This document shows positions 32,166-44,153 of a DNA stretch of 64,000 nt, piece by piece; the stretch's first letter is position 1; every line of letters begins with the position of its first letter. A program made the position numbers and the translations under genes. The stretch comes from Endocarpon pusillum Z07020. Its lineage: Eukaryota > Ascomycota > Eurotiomycetes > Verrucariales > Verrucariaceae. The stretch lies in assembly GCF_000464535.1 (NCBI RefSeq), contig NW_006916638.1, positions 1-64,000 on the forward strand, read 5' to 3'. The notes below the pieces were generated by a model. It had not been told where the DNA came from, did no database searches, and saw only the letters and a program-made list of their open reading frames with translations.

Positions 32166-34641
32166 ATGATGGCCGCTTCCAATCATTTTTTGCAGGGTAA
32201 CTCAAGCAAAAGCGTACGGGGACTGCTGAGGATCATCATCCTTCTCACTATTGCTGCTGCGGCAGTCTCAGCTCGATTGTTCGCTGTTATTCGTGAGTAT
32301 ACCACCTATGATGCAAATCACCGCATTAACATTCTCTACAGGATTTGAGAGTGTCATTCACGAATGTCAGTCCTGGAACACTGCCAGCAATGACCATACT
32401 ACATCAAGGCTGACAATCGCGACAGTTGATCCCTGGTTCAATTTTCGTGCCACGAAATACCTGGTAAAGCATGGCTTTTACAGCTTCTGGGATTGGTTCG
32501 ACGATAGTACAGCCGTTTTCTTATCCATCAAGAGGCTCAAAAATGCTAATGCTTGTGCTAGGAACGTGGCATCCTCTCGGCCGAGTTACAGGGGGCACCT
32601 TATATCCAGGTCTCATGGTTACCAGCGGCGTTATCTATCATGTTCTTCGACTCCTCTCTCTTCCTGTCGATATAAGGAACATCTGTGTGCTACTCGCACC
32701 TGCATTTTCGGGATTGACAGCCCTCGCAATGTACCTGCTTACATCCGAAATGTCAGCTTCTCCATCAGCCGGCCTGCTGGCAGCAGCTTTCATGGGCATC
32801 GCTCCGGGATACATCTCTCGGTCAGTTGCTGGCAGCTATGACAACGAAGCCATTGCCATTTTCCTGCTCGTTTTCACCTTTTTTCTCTGGATAAAAGCAG
32901 TCAGAAACGGATCCATCCTGTGGGGCGCACTTGCGGCCCTCTTCTATGGCTACATGGTGTCCGCTTGGGGAGGATATGTCTTTATAACCAATCTCATTCC
33001 GCTTCATGTCTTCACGCTCATCTGCATGGGTCGCTTCAGCTCAAGACTCTATATCAGCTACACAACCTGGTTCGCGCTGGGAACACTAGCTAGCATGCAG
33101 GTACCGTTTGTGGGTTTTCTACCCATCAGAAGCAGCGATCATATGTCTGCTCTTGGGACTTTCGGATTGGTACAGCTTGTTGCATTTGCGGAATTCCTTC
33201 GGAGTAGAGTGCCCGGCAAACAGTTCCAGACCCTGCTTTTTGGCGCCGTCCTTGCTCTCTTTGTAGTAGCTTGCCTGGGCTTGGTTCTGTTAAGTATTAC
33301 TGGCATCATTGCGCCTTGGAGTGGACGTTTTTATTCGCTTTTCGATACCGGATATGCCAAGATTCATATTCCCATCATCGCGTCGGTTTCGGAACATCAA
33401 CCCACGGCCTGGCCAGCTTTCTTTTTCGACCTGAATCTACTAATCTGGCTCTTCCCTGCTGGCGTCTATATGTGCTTCCGCAATTTGAAGGATGAGCACG
33501 TGTTTGTGGTGATCTACGCCGTGATGTCGAGCTACTTTGCTGGCGTCATGGTTCGATTGATGTTGACCTTGACGCCGATCGTTTGCGTAGCTTCGGCTCT
33601 TGCCTTGTCTCATATCCTTGACACCTATATGGCGGCCGATACGCCTGCTGCACCGAATCAAAATGGATCAGCGGATGCCAGCAGCAAGGGCGCATCCAAG
33701 TCGGCTTCGACGATGGCATCTCTACGCTCGATGCGTAATCCTCTTGTGGGAATCTACTCCTCTGTTTCCAAGTCCATCATCACAGCAACGACCACCGCAT
33801 ATCTATTGCTTTTTGTGCTGCACTGCACCTGGGTCACTTCAAATGCATACTCGTCTCCGTCCGTGGTCCTGTCCTCCCGGATGCCTGACGGCTCACAGTA
33901 TATCATCGACGACTACCGAGAAGCATATTATTGGCTTCGCCAAAATACGCCTCAAGATGCCAAAATCATGTCGTGGTGGGATTATGGTTACCAGATTGGT
34001 GGCATGGCTGATAGGCCCACTCTTGTTGACAACAACACTTGGAATAATACTCACATTGCAACGGTCGGGAAGGCCATGTCGTCACGGGAGGAAGTATCAT
34101 ATCCCATCTTGCGTCAGCATGATGTCGACTATGTCCTTGTGGTTTTCGGCGGTCTGCTTGGTTACAACGGTGATGACATCAACAAATTCTTGTGGATGAT
34201 AAGAATTGCGGAAGGCATCTGGCCCGATGAGGTGAAGGAGCGAAACTTCTTCACCGAAAGAGGAGAGTATAGGGTAGATGACGGCGCAACCCCTACGATG
34301 AAAGAATCTCTGATGTAAGCTACCCACCTTATTTTGTCTTGTTTCACTTACTCACAGGAACGCCGGATAGGTACAAAATGTCCTACTACAATTTCAATTC
34401 CCTCTTCCCAGCGGGACAGGCACAAGATAGAGTTCGGGGTGCTCGACTCCCAGCAGAAGGACCACAGCTCAGCATACTCGAAGAAGCTTACACAAGCGAG
34501 AACTGGATTATACGGATTTACAAAGTCAAAGATCTCGACAACGTAGGCAGGGATCATGCGAGCGCAGTGGCATTTGAGAAAGGCCATAAGAAGAAGAGAG
34601 CAGCGAGACGGAGGGATCCAAGCGTTTTGAGAGTGGAATAA
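32166..34641 (+). CDS. STT3: Oligosaccharyltransferase catalytic subunit STT3
   Basis: Five exons: 32166-32292, 32342-32365, 32426-32506, 32562-34314, 34371-34641. The second is only 24 nt. Together they encode 751 residues. Splicing yields the first luminal loop FDPWFNFRATKYL with the metal/substrate Asp (about 52), followed by DRTWHPLGRVTGGTLYPGL. SVSEHQPT and the catalytic WWDYG (about 548-552) with DNNTWNNTHIATVGKAM are present. Thirteen or so membrane helices precede the soluble C-terminal domain, which ends in a basic HKKKRAARRR tail. STT3 transfers the Glc3Man9GlcNAc2 glycan from dolichol to Asn-X-Ser/Thr in the ER. An alternative ATG lies three bases downstream (32169). All key motifs are intact. 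Confidence 0.97.
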
Positions 34642-35090
34642 AAATATGAACACTCTCTTCATAGGATTGAATTGTTTCTCGACCCGAAGCATTAGGAACT
34701 TTTGTCTCCACCCAGTCTAATTCGGCAATTGTGCGGAAGGCGAACCAATCATTCTTCTACAGGACGCGGTAGGCACATAGCGCTGTTCAAGCTTCAATGG
34801 CTGCTCTAAAGCAAACAAAGAGCAATTGCTCTGCGAGGAACCTGTATCTGTGTCTATGGGCAATGAGCTCGCCGAATACCAGAAAGACGATGTTCAGCAA
34901 CCACAGCCGAGGATGATGGCATCCACCACTATGGCAATGCTGAATATCTTGCAGAAGGGGTGATGCGGCAACTTGCTCCACTGCAGTTGCAGTTGCAGTT
35001 GCATTTCGAGACCGCGCCTCTTTCTGTACACATGTTCTGTTGACGTGGTCCTTTCAAAAACACCTTCATAATGCTGATGATTCATACCTC
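34642..35090. other. Convergent 3' region of STT3 and REX1
   Basis: These 449 bp lie between two facing stop codons. A short CAGTTG repeat (34982-35001) is the only visible feature; no gene recognised. Confidence 0.45.
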
Positions 35091-37403
35091 TCATTTGACG
35101 CACATCAGAGCCATACCTTCTCTTGCCCTTTCAACAGCTCTCTTCAGAGCCTGTTCTTCATCGTCCGTCCACTTCACACTCAGATCATCCCATTTTTTGA
35201 CCTTGAACTCCTTGCGAAACTGCTGTTGCATCTTCTGTAGCCGGCCGACTTCACGTGGATCACCTGTGCCAGTGTAGACGATAAAGAGGGTGCAAGGAGG
35301 AAGGGCGTCGTGAATTGCGTGGATGTGGGAACTGGTCGAAGCAATGGTTGATTGGAGAGTCGGCGTTGTAGAATGTGATCCCAATGACTGGTTCTCGGAA
35401 CGGACGCGGAGGTTGGGTTTTTTTGCAGTGCCGGTAATGGAATCATTCTCTACTGGATGTACTGGAAGGTCGGACTCTCCCCCAGTCGCCGCAGAATCTG
35501 GCGCAGAAGCTTGCTGTGGTCGGGAAGCATGTAGTTCATCAACGGTCGTGTACTCTCGATTGTTGTTGCACCATCCACGAAAACTTTCGAGCTCTCTCAG
35601 TCTTCCCCAAATGAAATCCACGCCACATCCAGGCAGGGCCACCGCCTTAACAATCTCCTCATCGCTTTCACAACCAATGTGTACGGTTGCCTCTTTGCCA
35701 TAACCTCGCTCGGGAGTTCCATAATCTACCATTGCGCTTGTGATGCCCCTTTCAACTCCCCCCACGTCCTTTCTCGTGTTTCGGGCCAAGCGGCGGAAGA
35801 TGGGCTCCCCTGCGGCTTCCGATGTACCCCATTTTGGGCCTTTCTCACACTTCAGTTTGACCAGATCGAGCACGGCTAAAGCATCCTCGACACTGTTGTG
35901 ACCTTTCGAATCATGCTGCTGTATCTCACGCCGCAAGTACTTCTGCGCAAGGAATTTAAGAGATGAGCGTAGTGGAGGGCCGCGGGGATGGGGGTAGATC
36001 AACGAGGTGTCAATGATGAAAGGATGTGTCAGCTTCATGGCGGTAAGATCGGATTCGAGACTGTGGCCAAGAAGGATGCTTTGGGGTTTAAAGAGGTCAA
36101 GCAACTCAGATTGGACTTCAGAAAGACTGGTCTGGACTGGGTCAAGGATGGCACTTGTCATGCCGGAAAATTGTGTAAGGTAATTTTTGATTGGCAAGCT
36201 GGGCTTCACAAGTTCATCGAGAACGGTTGTTCCGTCCCAGTCCACTATGCTGATACGCGCCAGGGAGTATTTGTCGTCGGAAGTGAGGACCATCTCGCAA
36301 TCAACTGCATATACTGTGCGGCCTGCAGTGATACTGCCCTGCTGGGTGGCTATGCTTGAGACGGTACCATCCGAAAATTTCGAGACACGGGTATCAACCC
36401 AACCACATGCAGCATTTTGACCGGTCTTGGCTCGGCGCTCTTGCTCAAGCAAAGCTGCTTCGACGTCGCCATCGAGGACAGCGGGATGGAGAGGATACTC
36501 TGCGTCTCGGAGGTCATCTGCGGTATGGATGAAATCAGCAATAGCCGTTCGCTGTGATTGCCACCCTTTCTCTTCTGCTGGTGGTTTTGGGCCCTTGACG
36601 GATTTGTTCTCTCTGGACTGGGGAAGTGGTGAAATCAGCATCGCTTGAATTGGAGAATGTAGCTTGGCATATCGACTGTCACCGGGCGCTTTCACCTGCC
36701 ATACGTCCTCAAAAATAGCACCAAGAGGCTGCAGAGCTTTCGGAAGGTATTGCACTTTGATTTCCATGGGATTGCATTCTTTATAACTTTTTGCTGGGAC
36801 GGCGCTCCTCCAGGCTCGGAAACCATCGTCTCTCCACCTGGATTCGTTGACGTTGCTCTCCTCCTCTCCGAAACTGGTAACCGAGTCTGAGCCTTCATCA
36901 ATGGACATACTACCATCGAACATCACCCTCTCTAGTCCAGGCACCATCAGCACCACTACCTTCCTTGTGTGGCGGACGTTCTTAAAAGCAACCCAGCTTG
37001 GACCAATTCCATCGGCAAGGGCGTAAAGAACGAGTGCCTGCAGGTCAGCGATACGTATGGGGGCAGTGACATTGGCGTGATAAGTCAGTTCAGGATACTT
37101 GACCCGGCCCTTTTCATCTCCAGCCTTCTTCCGCTTGGGCTTTCGCTTATCCTTGCGGTCAACCATCTGCCATTCTTTTGAGGCGTGGGACAAGGAGCCA
37201 TTGTCTTGTGGCGGCTCATCTTCAGATGCTCTCTGACTGTTTGAAACCAACGGAAGATCTCTCGCATGAGATGCTTGCTTCTTCGGTGCAGTGATTACTG
37301 AACCTACCACTTCGTGATTCTCAGGATTGCTAGAATGATGAAGCTCAGGGTGATAATCCTCGAACTTTCTCTTGTGGATTGGAGGCATTTTGCTCGAGCT
37401 CAT
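35091..37403 (-). CDS. REX1: RNA 3' exonuclease of the Rex1/Rnh70 type
   Basis: Intronless frame of 770 residues from ATG 37403. The DEDDh exonuclease domain starts about residue 362: Asp and Glu in YAVDCEMV, Asp in GHSLESDLTAMKL, and the closing His and Asp in HNSVEDALAVLDL. In front of it, TAPIRIADLQALVLYALADG and VVVLMVPGLERVMF are the Rex1-specific conserved block. The N-terminus has basic KDKRKPKRKK, consistent with nuclear location. Yeast Rex1 trims 3' ends of 5S rRNA and tRNA precursors. The next minus-strand gene is NOP12, also a ribosome-biogenesis factor, 0.7 kb upstream. Confidence 0.93.
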   Translation of the reverse strand: MSSSKMPPIHKRKFEDYHPELHHSSNPENHEVVGSVITAPKKQASHARDLPLVSNSQRASEDEPPQDNGSLSHASKEWQMVDRKDKRKPKRKKAGDEKGRVKYPELTYHANVTAPIRIADLQALVLYALADGIGPSWVAFKNVRHTRKVVVLMVPGLERVMFDGSMSIDEGSDSVTSFGEEESNVNESRWRDDGFRAWRSAVPAKSYKECNPMEIKVQYLPKALQPLGAIFEDVWQVKAPGDSRYAKLHSPIQAMLISPLPQSRENKSVKGPKPPAEEKGWQSQRTAIADFIHTADDLRDAEYPLHPAVLDGDVEAALLEQERRAKTGQNAACGWVDTRVSKFSDGTVSSIATQQGSITAGRTVYAVDCEMVLTSDDKYSLARISIVDWDGTTVLDELVKPSLPIKNYLTQFSGMTSAILDPVQTSLSEVQSELLDLFKPQSILLGHSLESDLTAMKLTHPFIIDTSLIYPHPRGPPLRSSLKFLAQKYLRREIQQHDSKGHNSVEDALAVLDLVKLKCEKGPKWGTSEAAGEPIFRRLARNTRKDVGGVERGITSAMVDYGTPERGYGKEATVHIGCESDEEIVKAVALPGCGVDFIWGRLRELESFRGWCNNNREYTTVDELHASRPQQASAPDSAATGGESDLPVHPVENDSITGTAKKPNLRVRSENQSLGSHSTTPTLQSTIASTSSHIHAIHDALPPCTLFIVYTGTGDPREVGRLQKMQQQFRKEFKVKKWDDLSVKWTDDEEQALKRAVERAREGMALMCVK

Positions 37404-38110
37404 GCAAGCTAGGTCTTTGTATCAGGGACGCTTGTAGTCAGTTCCATAGAGATGCAATCAGGTTACTCGTGATCAGCTGTGAAAGATCGTTGTAGACCGT
37501 CACACCAGGTGGCTACAGGCTCAGGTCGTTACAAGGTTGAGGTTCCAGGTCAGACGAGTATTGGTTACGTTGTTGTGGGTAGAAGATTATTCTGGCTAAC
37601 GCGGAATAGAGAAGTCGCGTATTAGTAGTAGTAGCATAGGCACCCCTTCTGGGATGCATCCGCATGAATACTATCAGTTTGTAACGTATGAATGCTCGTG
37701 GCATCTGTAGAGAATTTGCAACAACTACAGTATTTACTACCAAGCATGTAGAAGCCTGTCTGAGCGTAAATTCTAACCGGAAATGCTGTACCGAATTTGT
37801 GTGAGGGGCGAGGTTTGAGGTTGCAGAATATCTTCCACAGATAAATTTGGGCAATGTGGGGGAGTGAGCAATGTTTGATTCTCACACCGCAGAGCTGCCC
37901 CTTAGTGGAGAAGCCATATCAACATCGGCTACCCCCCGATCACACGCACGATTCCAACTTTGGTCCTCTATAGTCTTCAAGAGGTGACAATTATTCTTCA
38001 AGCAAAGCCAATGCCGAAGTAGGCAGCGCAACCCAACGTTATCACGGTAGCCATCAGGAACCACACCATAGACGCTACTCATGAGATCGGTCATAAATTA
38101 AAACATCCAA
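37404..38110. other. Region between NOP12 and REX1
   Basis: These 707 bp contain the NOP12 3' flank and the REX1 promoter. On the minus strand a 23-codon ATG frame (38069-37998) codes an entirely hydrophobic peptide; it is reported as a weak observation. No other gene is visible. Confidence 0.4.
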
Positions 38111-39749
38111 CTACTCCTGCTGTCGCTTCCCACCTGCAGCCTTGAATGCTGCCCCTCGACGACTACTTCTGGTGGTAGGTTTGACTGCATGCTTCCGCTT
38201 CTTCTGTCCGCTCGCTTTTGTATTGTGAGCGCCTGCTGTGGTAGCCCGATAACCTTCAAAAACAAAGCGTTTGGCCTTACTCGACTGCTCGCTATTCTCT
38301 CCTTTTGTCTCTCCTTTGGCTTGCAAGGCCTTGCCGTTGCCCCGAGGATCCCATTTGACACCAGGTCTTTCTGAGCGCGTGCTTCTGTCTTTCGATTGAT
38401 GCGCAGGCTTCCGTCCCTCCTTGGGTTTCCGAGCCCTGGTGACTCTGAGCTTTCGAGGCAAAAGAGGTGGAAACTTTTTGTCGTTGTATAGCAAAGCCGC
38501 TTCGACGCTATTTGCGTCATGGTATTGCACGTATGCGATGCCCTTTCCGACACGAGTAGACTTGTCCCTGATTACTCGCACGCTCTCGATCTTTCCAGCG
38601 TTGCTGAAACTTCGCCACAGTCCTTCCTCCACATCAGCCGGATGCTTTCCTCTTCCCTTGCGTTCCTTAACCCCGCTAGCGGTCTCGGTTTCGACAATCT
38701 CCTCATCAACAAAGCCAAGATTGCCGACGAAGACGCAACGTCTATGATCGATCTCTGCGGGACGAGAGACATGATCGGCACGCAGGTGTCTGTCAAGCAC
38801 GATGGTACCGTTTAATGAAGTGGCCGCCTTCTTGGCCGCCATCTGAGTTGTATACACGACATATGCATGGGTGGAATGAGTGGTCTCTTCCATCAGCTCC
38901 TTTTTGGCGTAGGCAGCTCTTTTCGGTCCCACTCCAGAGATAAAAGCGGTTGACCTGAACCGCAGCGATTCTACCTTGTGCGGTACCCCCACAGATGGCA
39001 GCTGAGGGAGACAGGATGACAAATGGTTCAGCAACAATTTCTTTGCAGATTTTGACTTGATTGCCTCGATCGAGACATTGCCCAAGAAGACAGTCCTATC
39101 AGACTTGTCTATTGAACTGCCGTCGACTACGCCACCTAGCGATTCGTGTCGTGGGAAATGATCATTGTCTTCTGGTTCAAGGCCTTCTGAGGCAACCTGC
39201 TCCGATGGATCTTTAGGTCCCACCGTATTTGTGGCAGATGATGATACTGGCCGTCTAATAACATCTATTTCGCTTTGAAATCGGGCTTCTTGATGAGCAA
39301 GGCGTCTCATGAAAGATTCTTCGACATCATCAGCTAGTACCATTCGCCTCCGCTTCCTCGATGGCAAGGGAAGGGTGTCTTCATCTATGTCCGAAGGTGT
39401 TGAACTGGCGGCCTGGTGATCTGGTGGAAATTCTGCTCGAAACAACTCTGACCTCGAAGGATATTCATCTTCCCCACCTTTTATATCTTTGGGGATGGCT
39501 ACGGTATCTGGCCGTGAAGAATTCGAATCCTGCAATTTCCTAGCCTTGCGAACGGGCGGAACGTTGACGGGTCCGGACTGCCATCATTAGTCAATAATAT
39601 AGCGTTCAGAAAGACTTCTCACGAACGCTGGTAGCAAACAAGGAGGTAAGGGTGGCATCTAATGCTGAAGATGGAGCTGTAAGGGTATTGTCTGCAGATC
39701 GCGATGGATCCGCCGAAGAGTCCGGAGCCACCTCGAGCTTCTTCCCCAT
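38111..39749 (-). CDS. NOP12: Nucleolar RNA-binding protein Nop12
   Basis: Exon 1 (39749-39627) starts MGKKLEVAPDSS and ends in LFATS. The intron (39626-39578) begins GTTCGT, and exon 2 (39577-38111) resumes at SGPVNVPPVRKARK, giving 529 residues. Two RRM domains are visible: RNP2 in TVFLGNVS (about 203) and again in CVFVGNLG (about 322), with RNP1-like GKGIAYVQY in the second. Between exon 1 and RRM1 lies an acidic and basic linker with SRKRRRMVLADD. The C-terminus is very basic (KKRKHAVKPTTRSSRR) as in nucleolar proteins. Yeast Nop12 acts in 25S/5.8S pre-rRNA processing and folding. It is transcribed divergently from DEP1. Confidence 0.93.
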
Positions 39750-40627
39750 GTTCTTCTCCCTTTAATCATTCCATCCAGTTTGGTGCTCTTTGTCAATGGT
39801 GTTCCAATTCACAATTCCGAAGCTTTGCTGGCACTTCGCTCTGGCCTGCGCAGAAAATTGTTACTTTTTGGAGAAGCTGGCGGATGCGGGGGGGGGCGAC
39901 AGACTAACTTAGCGTCTTCCTAACACAATTGGCTGCGGTCAGTAAGTTAGCGCAGATGACCGCGCCCGATAACGTACCTGGCGTCGGATCCTGGGCTCCG
40001 TGGGTAGGGAATCAGCAGCTCGACCATCTCTTCTCCCCAAGACATATCTTTTCCTTTCATTACCTTGAAAACAAGAGATCGCAGGCGTCAGCTGAAAATT
40101 GATACAATAATCTTCCATCACCCGTCAAAAACCTCGCCATAGTTTTCATTCTCAGAAATCCGAGCCCGGAGTCTAGTCAACTGCTCTCCACAACCAAGCG
40201 CCTACCTCAATCGCTACTCTTCCCGTTGCTTTGCCTTTATATATTCTTCTGTGATATTTGAGCATCATTCGGATTGCTCGACCGCCCCCTTTCAGGTGAA
40301 GAGCCCCTCAGACGATTGATTCGAAGCGTTGCCGATCTGTCGCATCCCACAGAGCGCAAACTCCTCTACTTTTTGAGCCAGCATTTATCGCGAAGGAGTA
40401 CACCTTTAATCAACTTCATGTTAGTAGCCCTATAATGCCTCTTCCTGTCGTGCGAGGTTGCCTGGCCGATTTGATACTTCTCAGCCCTTGTCTTTTGGAG
40501 AAGTCGCAGCTAACTTTGATCTGCATCTAGAGCGTGCTTCCCAATGTAATACATATCAATCGCCAGTGATCACAATACAGATCAAGCCACGCTAAATCCT
40601 CCTCGGAATCCCCAAATCTCCAAAGCG
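39750..40627. promoter_or_regulatory. Divergent promoter region of NOP12 and DEP1
   Basis: The 878 bp lie between two outward-facing starts, so they hold both promoters and leaders. A TATA-like TATATATTC stretch occurs near 40237-40246 and pyrimidine-rich tracts are common, as usual in fungal promoters. No gene recognised. Confidence 0.5.
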
Positions 40628-42999
40628 ATGGTCGAGGAAAATGGTGAAGAATCTACACAACTCGATAAAATGGAGGCGCTGGGCCATCCAATTTCCAATA
40701 ACCAGCCTGAATATGCAAACACCAGGGATCTACTCGACGAGGGCCGCTCGAGTAGTCTCAGTGACCTTGAAGATGGGGTAGAAGAAGTTGACTTGGTCTT
40801 GGGCAATTCCCCAGTTGCGAGGCACATCGAAGCAGATTCGGAAGCGGAGACGGAGCGTCTTGAGAACTCGCCCAATAAGAACCTAAATCATAACGGTATT
40901 GTGATCGGTCACCTACCATATACACAAAGCCCAAGCAAGCTTGCCCAATCGGCACTGCCGCAGGCTGCTGAACAAGAGCTTTTTAGCGATAGTGGTGTCT
41001 CTTCGCCAGGCACATCGGATGAAGATCTTGAAAGTGAACTGCGCTCAGAAAACACTGCAGCCTCAGATACCGGAGTCGGTGTTGAAGCCGCGCAGATTCG
41101 AGGCAGCTCACCCAGGAAGCGCAAGCATTTGGAAATGGAGGATGACAGCGGCAGTGAAGCAGATGCAGAAGAGGTGCGGCGCCTGCGACGGCGCACTGAG
41201 TCAATGAGGAGCGAGGCAGATGAGGAGACAGAGCCGGGTCTAAGTCGAGAGCCAACTATCGAACCCATGGGCGGTGTACCGAACGACCAAGACTTGCAGG
41301 AAGATACCTCCAACGTCCTGCGGATTGCACAAGACCATCTCAACCCAAAAGGCTTGACAGATTCGAACGCAAAGCATAGTACATCAATAGGCCGCGGGAC
41401 ACTAAAAGACATAACTGAAGAGGGAGAGCACCTCGGCAAGGTTACAGAGCTGGGCGTGGACGAAACTCGTGTTGGATCTGATGAGGAAGAGCGTGTTGAA
41501 GGCGAGGATGAAGACGTAGAAGCTGTAGCAAGGGATGAAGAAGAGTGTAATGTTACTATTCTGCACATCATGAAGGATGCTGACAATCCGCAGACGCAAA
41601 GAAGATGGCCGCGATGGACTCCTTGGCCGCCTTGGAGAAGCATTTTGCTGCTTTACGAGACCGGTTCGTTCGGACGCCGTGTCAGTATGCTTCCAGCTTG
41701 GCTGACGATTTTTAGCCTTTACGATGAGCGAATAGTCACACTGAACGAGGAACTGGCTCAGCTTTCTGCACCAAAACCCTCACATCCCGAATTTCTTCGA
41801 CAGATTGAGTGCATCAGAAAATATCGCGACGAGAAATTTGATCTGGAACAGAAGCTCTTGGTTTACAAAATCAAATCTTTGAAGACAAAAAGCGTCGCGC
41901 AAAGGAGTCAAATACATAGTGCGTATTTTCAGACTGTCAGAGATGTGCGAGAAAAGCATCTGGACCGAATTGGCGAACAATTGAGTAGGGTTCGACGAGA
42001 TCACGTCAAGACGGATGAGAAGATTCCCAGTTATTCGATTCCCTTCCCAAGCCGGAGGTCCACTCAGATCACACAGCAGTCGTCCTACAACAAAGAAGTC
42101 TCGATACTCTCAGGGGTTGCCAAGTATGTAGGCTTTCCTGCTGCGCCAAGTGTGAAAGCCGCACTTCAAGCTGAGATGGACGAAGACATGGAGAAGATGG
42201 GGGTAAGTCTACGGCAAAATATCCTGGTTCTCTCGGGTCGACTAAAAGCTGGCAGATCTCGTTGAACCACATCAGGAACAACAAGCCGACACAATCAAAA
42301 TTGTCTCGGAGTGCCTTCGCGTCGACCATGTCTCGTCCGGCAGCTGAAGAACAGTTTTTGGAGCAGAATCCATGGGCCAATCCGCAGCATCCTGTGCATC
42401 AGCAACAGCACACAGGGCGTCTATCTCGCCGTGTCTCTGATCAAACTCAAATAGCAGATGCGATCATCACACCAGCCACACAGAAAAGCTTGGTAGATCT
42501 AGATAGACCAGCGGGTTCTGCTTCTACCATTCCCGAGCATCTATCGGCACAAGCTTCGTCAGCCTCTGCCAGACCATACGATCATGATGGAAGGGTACAG
42601 CAACAACCGACAGAATTCAGAGCTACTGCCGCCGATCCACATTCGCCCGCGGCGGATGAAAAGCCACCACAGCCGAGACACCGACCACAGTCACTCTCTC
42701 CCATCGAAGCAAGGAAGCACAACGCTGGCGCATATGACGCCACACCAAGCAAGCGAAACTCCATCGGCGGTGCAGCGACGGCGACGGGCAGTGGAGGCGC
42801 TGCTTCTCAACCATACAAACCATCTCGTATAGCGTTGTTCAGCACCCCGAGTCGACCAGAATCGTTGGTCCATAACGGTTCGTCCAATAACGAGATGGGT
42901 GCCCGCCATGCCACATCTTCTCCCATCACATTGCACCAACATGCTAGAGAGAATAACCTGACATCAACCACAGCATTAAGCAGAATAGGTGCACGGTAA
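40628..42999 (+). CDS. DEP1: Sds3/Dep1-family subunit of the Rpd3L histone deacetylase complex
   Basis: Exons 40628-41546, 41594-41663, 41716-42202 and 42256-42999 give 739 residues. The short second exon restores KMAAMDSLAALEKHFAAL, which continues into RLYDERIVTLNEELAQL. This is the Sds3/Dep1 helical core and is followed by the coiled coil KFDLEQKLLVYKIKSLK. The first 300 residues are acidic and disordered with SSPRKRKHLE as a likely nuclear signal; the C-terminal 240 residues are Gln/Ser/Pro-rich. In yeast, Dep1 and Sds3 scaffold Rpd3L with Sin3 for gene repression. Without the introns the frame stays open through nonsense-like Trp/Pro-rich sequence, so an unspliced reading would hide the core domain. 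Confidence 0.88.
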
Positions 43000-43705
43000 G
43001 GATTATCCTGCAAACTCGGTTGCACTGTATTCTAGAACCAGGCGCTCAGGGTATAATGCTCAGGTTGGCATCTTGTCCACGGGATTCAAGGGTGCGCCCC
43101 ATTCCTTTGCGTTACTGGGTACATGATCTGGGTTGCCAATTAGATGGACACAACGACATGTAGTGCGCTTAATGAAAGGCCTCCCCAGACCAACATCAAA
43201 TCAATAACTTAGTCTATGGATGTAGCGCAAGCGTCTGATTCAAAGCCTTTGATCAGAATTTAATTTGGCAATCCTAGAAGAGCGTTTTCTCAGTTGATGT
43301 TCGTAGTTGAGCATGCCGGGAGCCTAGCCGTGTAGCATTGGAAACAACGTTTGGACATTTTTTCAGTCCACGCCCTGAGTCGCGGACAGACAGCCTCTCA
43401 GCCCCGACTGCAGTGCATCAAGCGGGGAGCAAAACTGGCTCAACGCGGGAGGAACGCGCAGATATATCTCACAATTGCGCCCTCATCGGGCCTGGATTTT
43501 CAGCTGGCCCACCTGTCGATGCACTCTAGAGAGGAGGCCGAACTTGGAAACAGTGCTGGTGAACTCCGATCTCATCAGAAAGCTCCCAATTGGCAGACAT
43601 TCCTGGATGTTCTCCTTGAAGCCTCTATCCATATCAACCCCCAACTTCACTCATGCTCTCGACTGCAGCCTTAGATTCGTGAGGATATGAAGAAAGCGAG
43701 TCGAT
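43000..43705. other. Region downstream of DEP1 and COA3
   Basis: These 706 bp lie between convergent stop codons. Several short frames exist; none has a motif. Probably 3' flanks only. Confidence 0.45.
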
Positions 43706-44062
43706 CTATGAAGCGGTCCCATTGACAGCCACGTTGGGAGTTTTCGCAGGTTGAAGCGGTGCATCAGGAACTTTGACATCCTCGAAATTATCTTGACCGA
43801 CAGCGTGGATCGTAAAGGCATCTGGTTATTCGATCAGCAAAACGTCAGAGACGGCTTTCATGATGGTCGTACAAACACCGAGCGCGAAGGAGAAGATAGC
43901 AGCGCCTGTCGCCATATTCTTGAAGAGATAAAGGTCTTCGGGCTCTTATGAGCGCTGCGCTTTGTCGATAGTCGGACTCGTAATATGACGATCGCTTTAA
44001 TCTGGGGGATATTGTTACAATGGTCCTGTATTCGAGAAGACAGGCAGTGCTTACATGGGCAT
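43706..44062 (-). CDS. COA3: Cytochrome c oxidase assembly factor 3, with an apparent one-base frameshift
   Basis: Exon 1 (44062-44055) codes MPI at its end by splicing; intron 44054-44002 is 53 nt; exon 2 is 44001-43873; intron 43872-43822 is 51 nt; exon 3 is 43821-43706. The pieces read LKRSSYYESDYRQSAALIRA, then RRP, then in another frame YLFKNMATGAAIFSFALGVY, and finally AVGQDNFEDVKVPDAP. This is the complete Coa3 plan: N-terminal YRQ-ALIRARRP, one transmembrane helix, and the VGQDDF-VPDAP tail. The frame changes at 43930-43932, where the T run after CCT (coding strand) is one base too long. Total exon length is 253 nt, that is 84 codons plus one base. Coa3 regulates Cox1 translation and assembly in the mitochondrial inner membrane. 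Because COX assembly is essential for respiration, a sequencing or assembly error is at least as likely as a real mutation. Confidence 0.82.
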
Positions 44063-44153
44063 CCTGGCGACCTTGAAGCAGTTCGTCGGACGGATGGTAG
44101 AATTGAAGTTGATGATGCTTTGCCTACCAAGCTTGTGAAGAAGCACTGCATGG

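Noticed and set aside
40909..41643. 244-codon minus-strand frame opposite DEP1
   Set aside because: Ser/Leu-rich antisense shadow of the acidic DEP1 N-terminus; no motif and no splice structure of its own.
41547..41715. Trp/Pro-rich stretch of the unspliced DEP1 frame
   Set aside because: It is out of the true frame; removing two introns gives the conserved Sds3/Dep1 helix instead.
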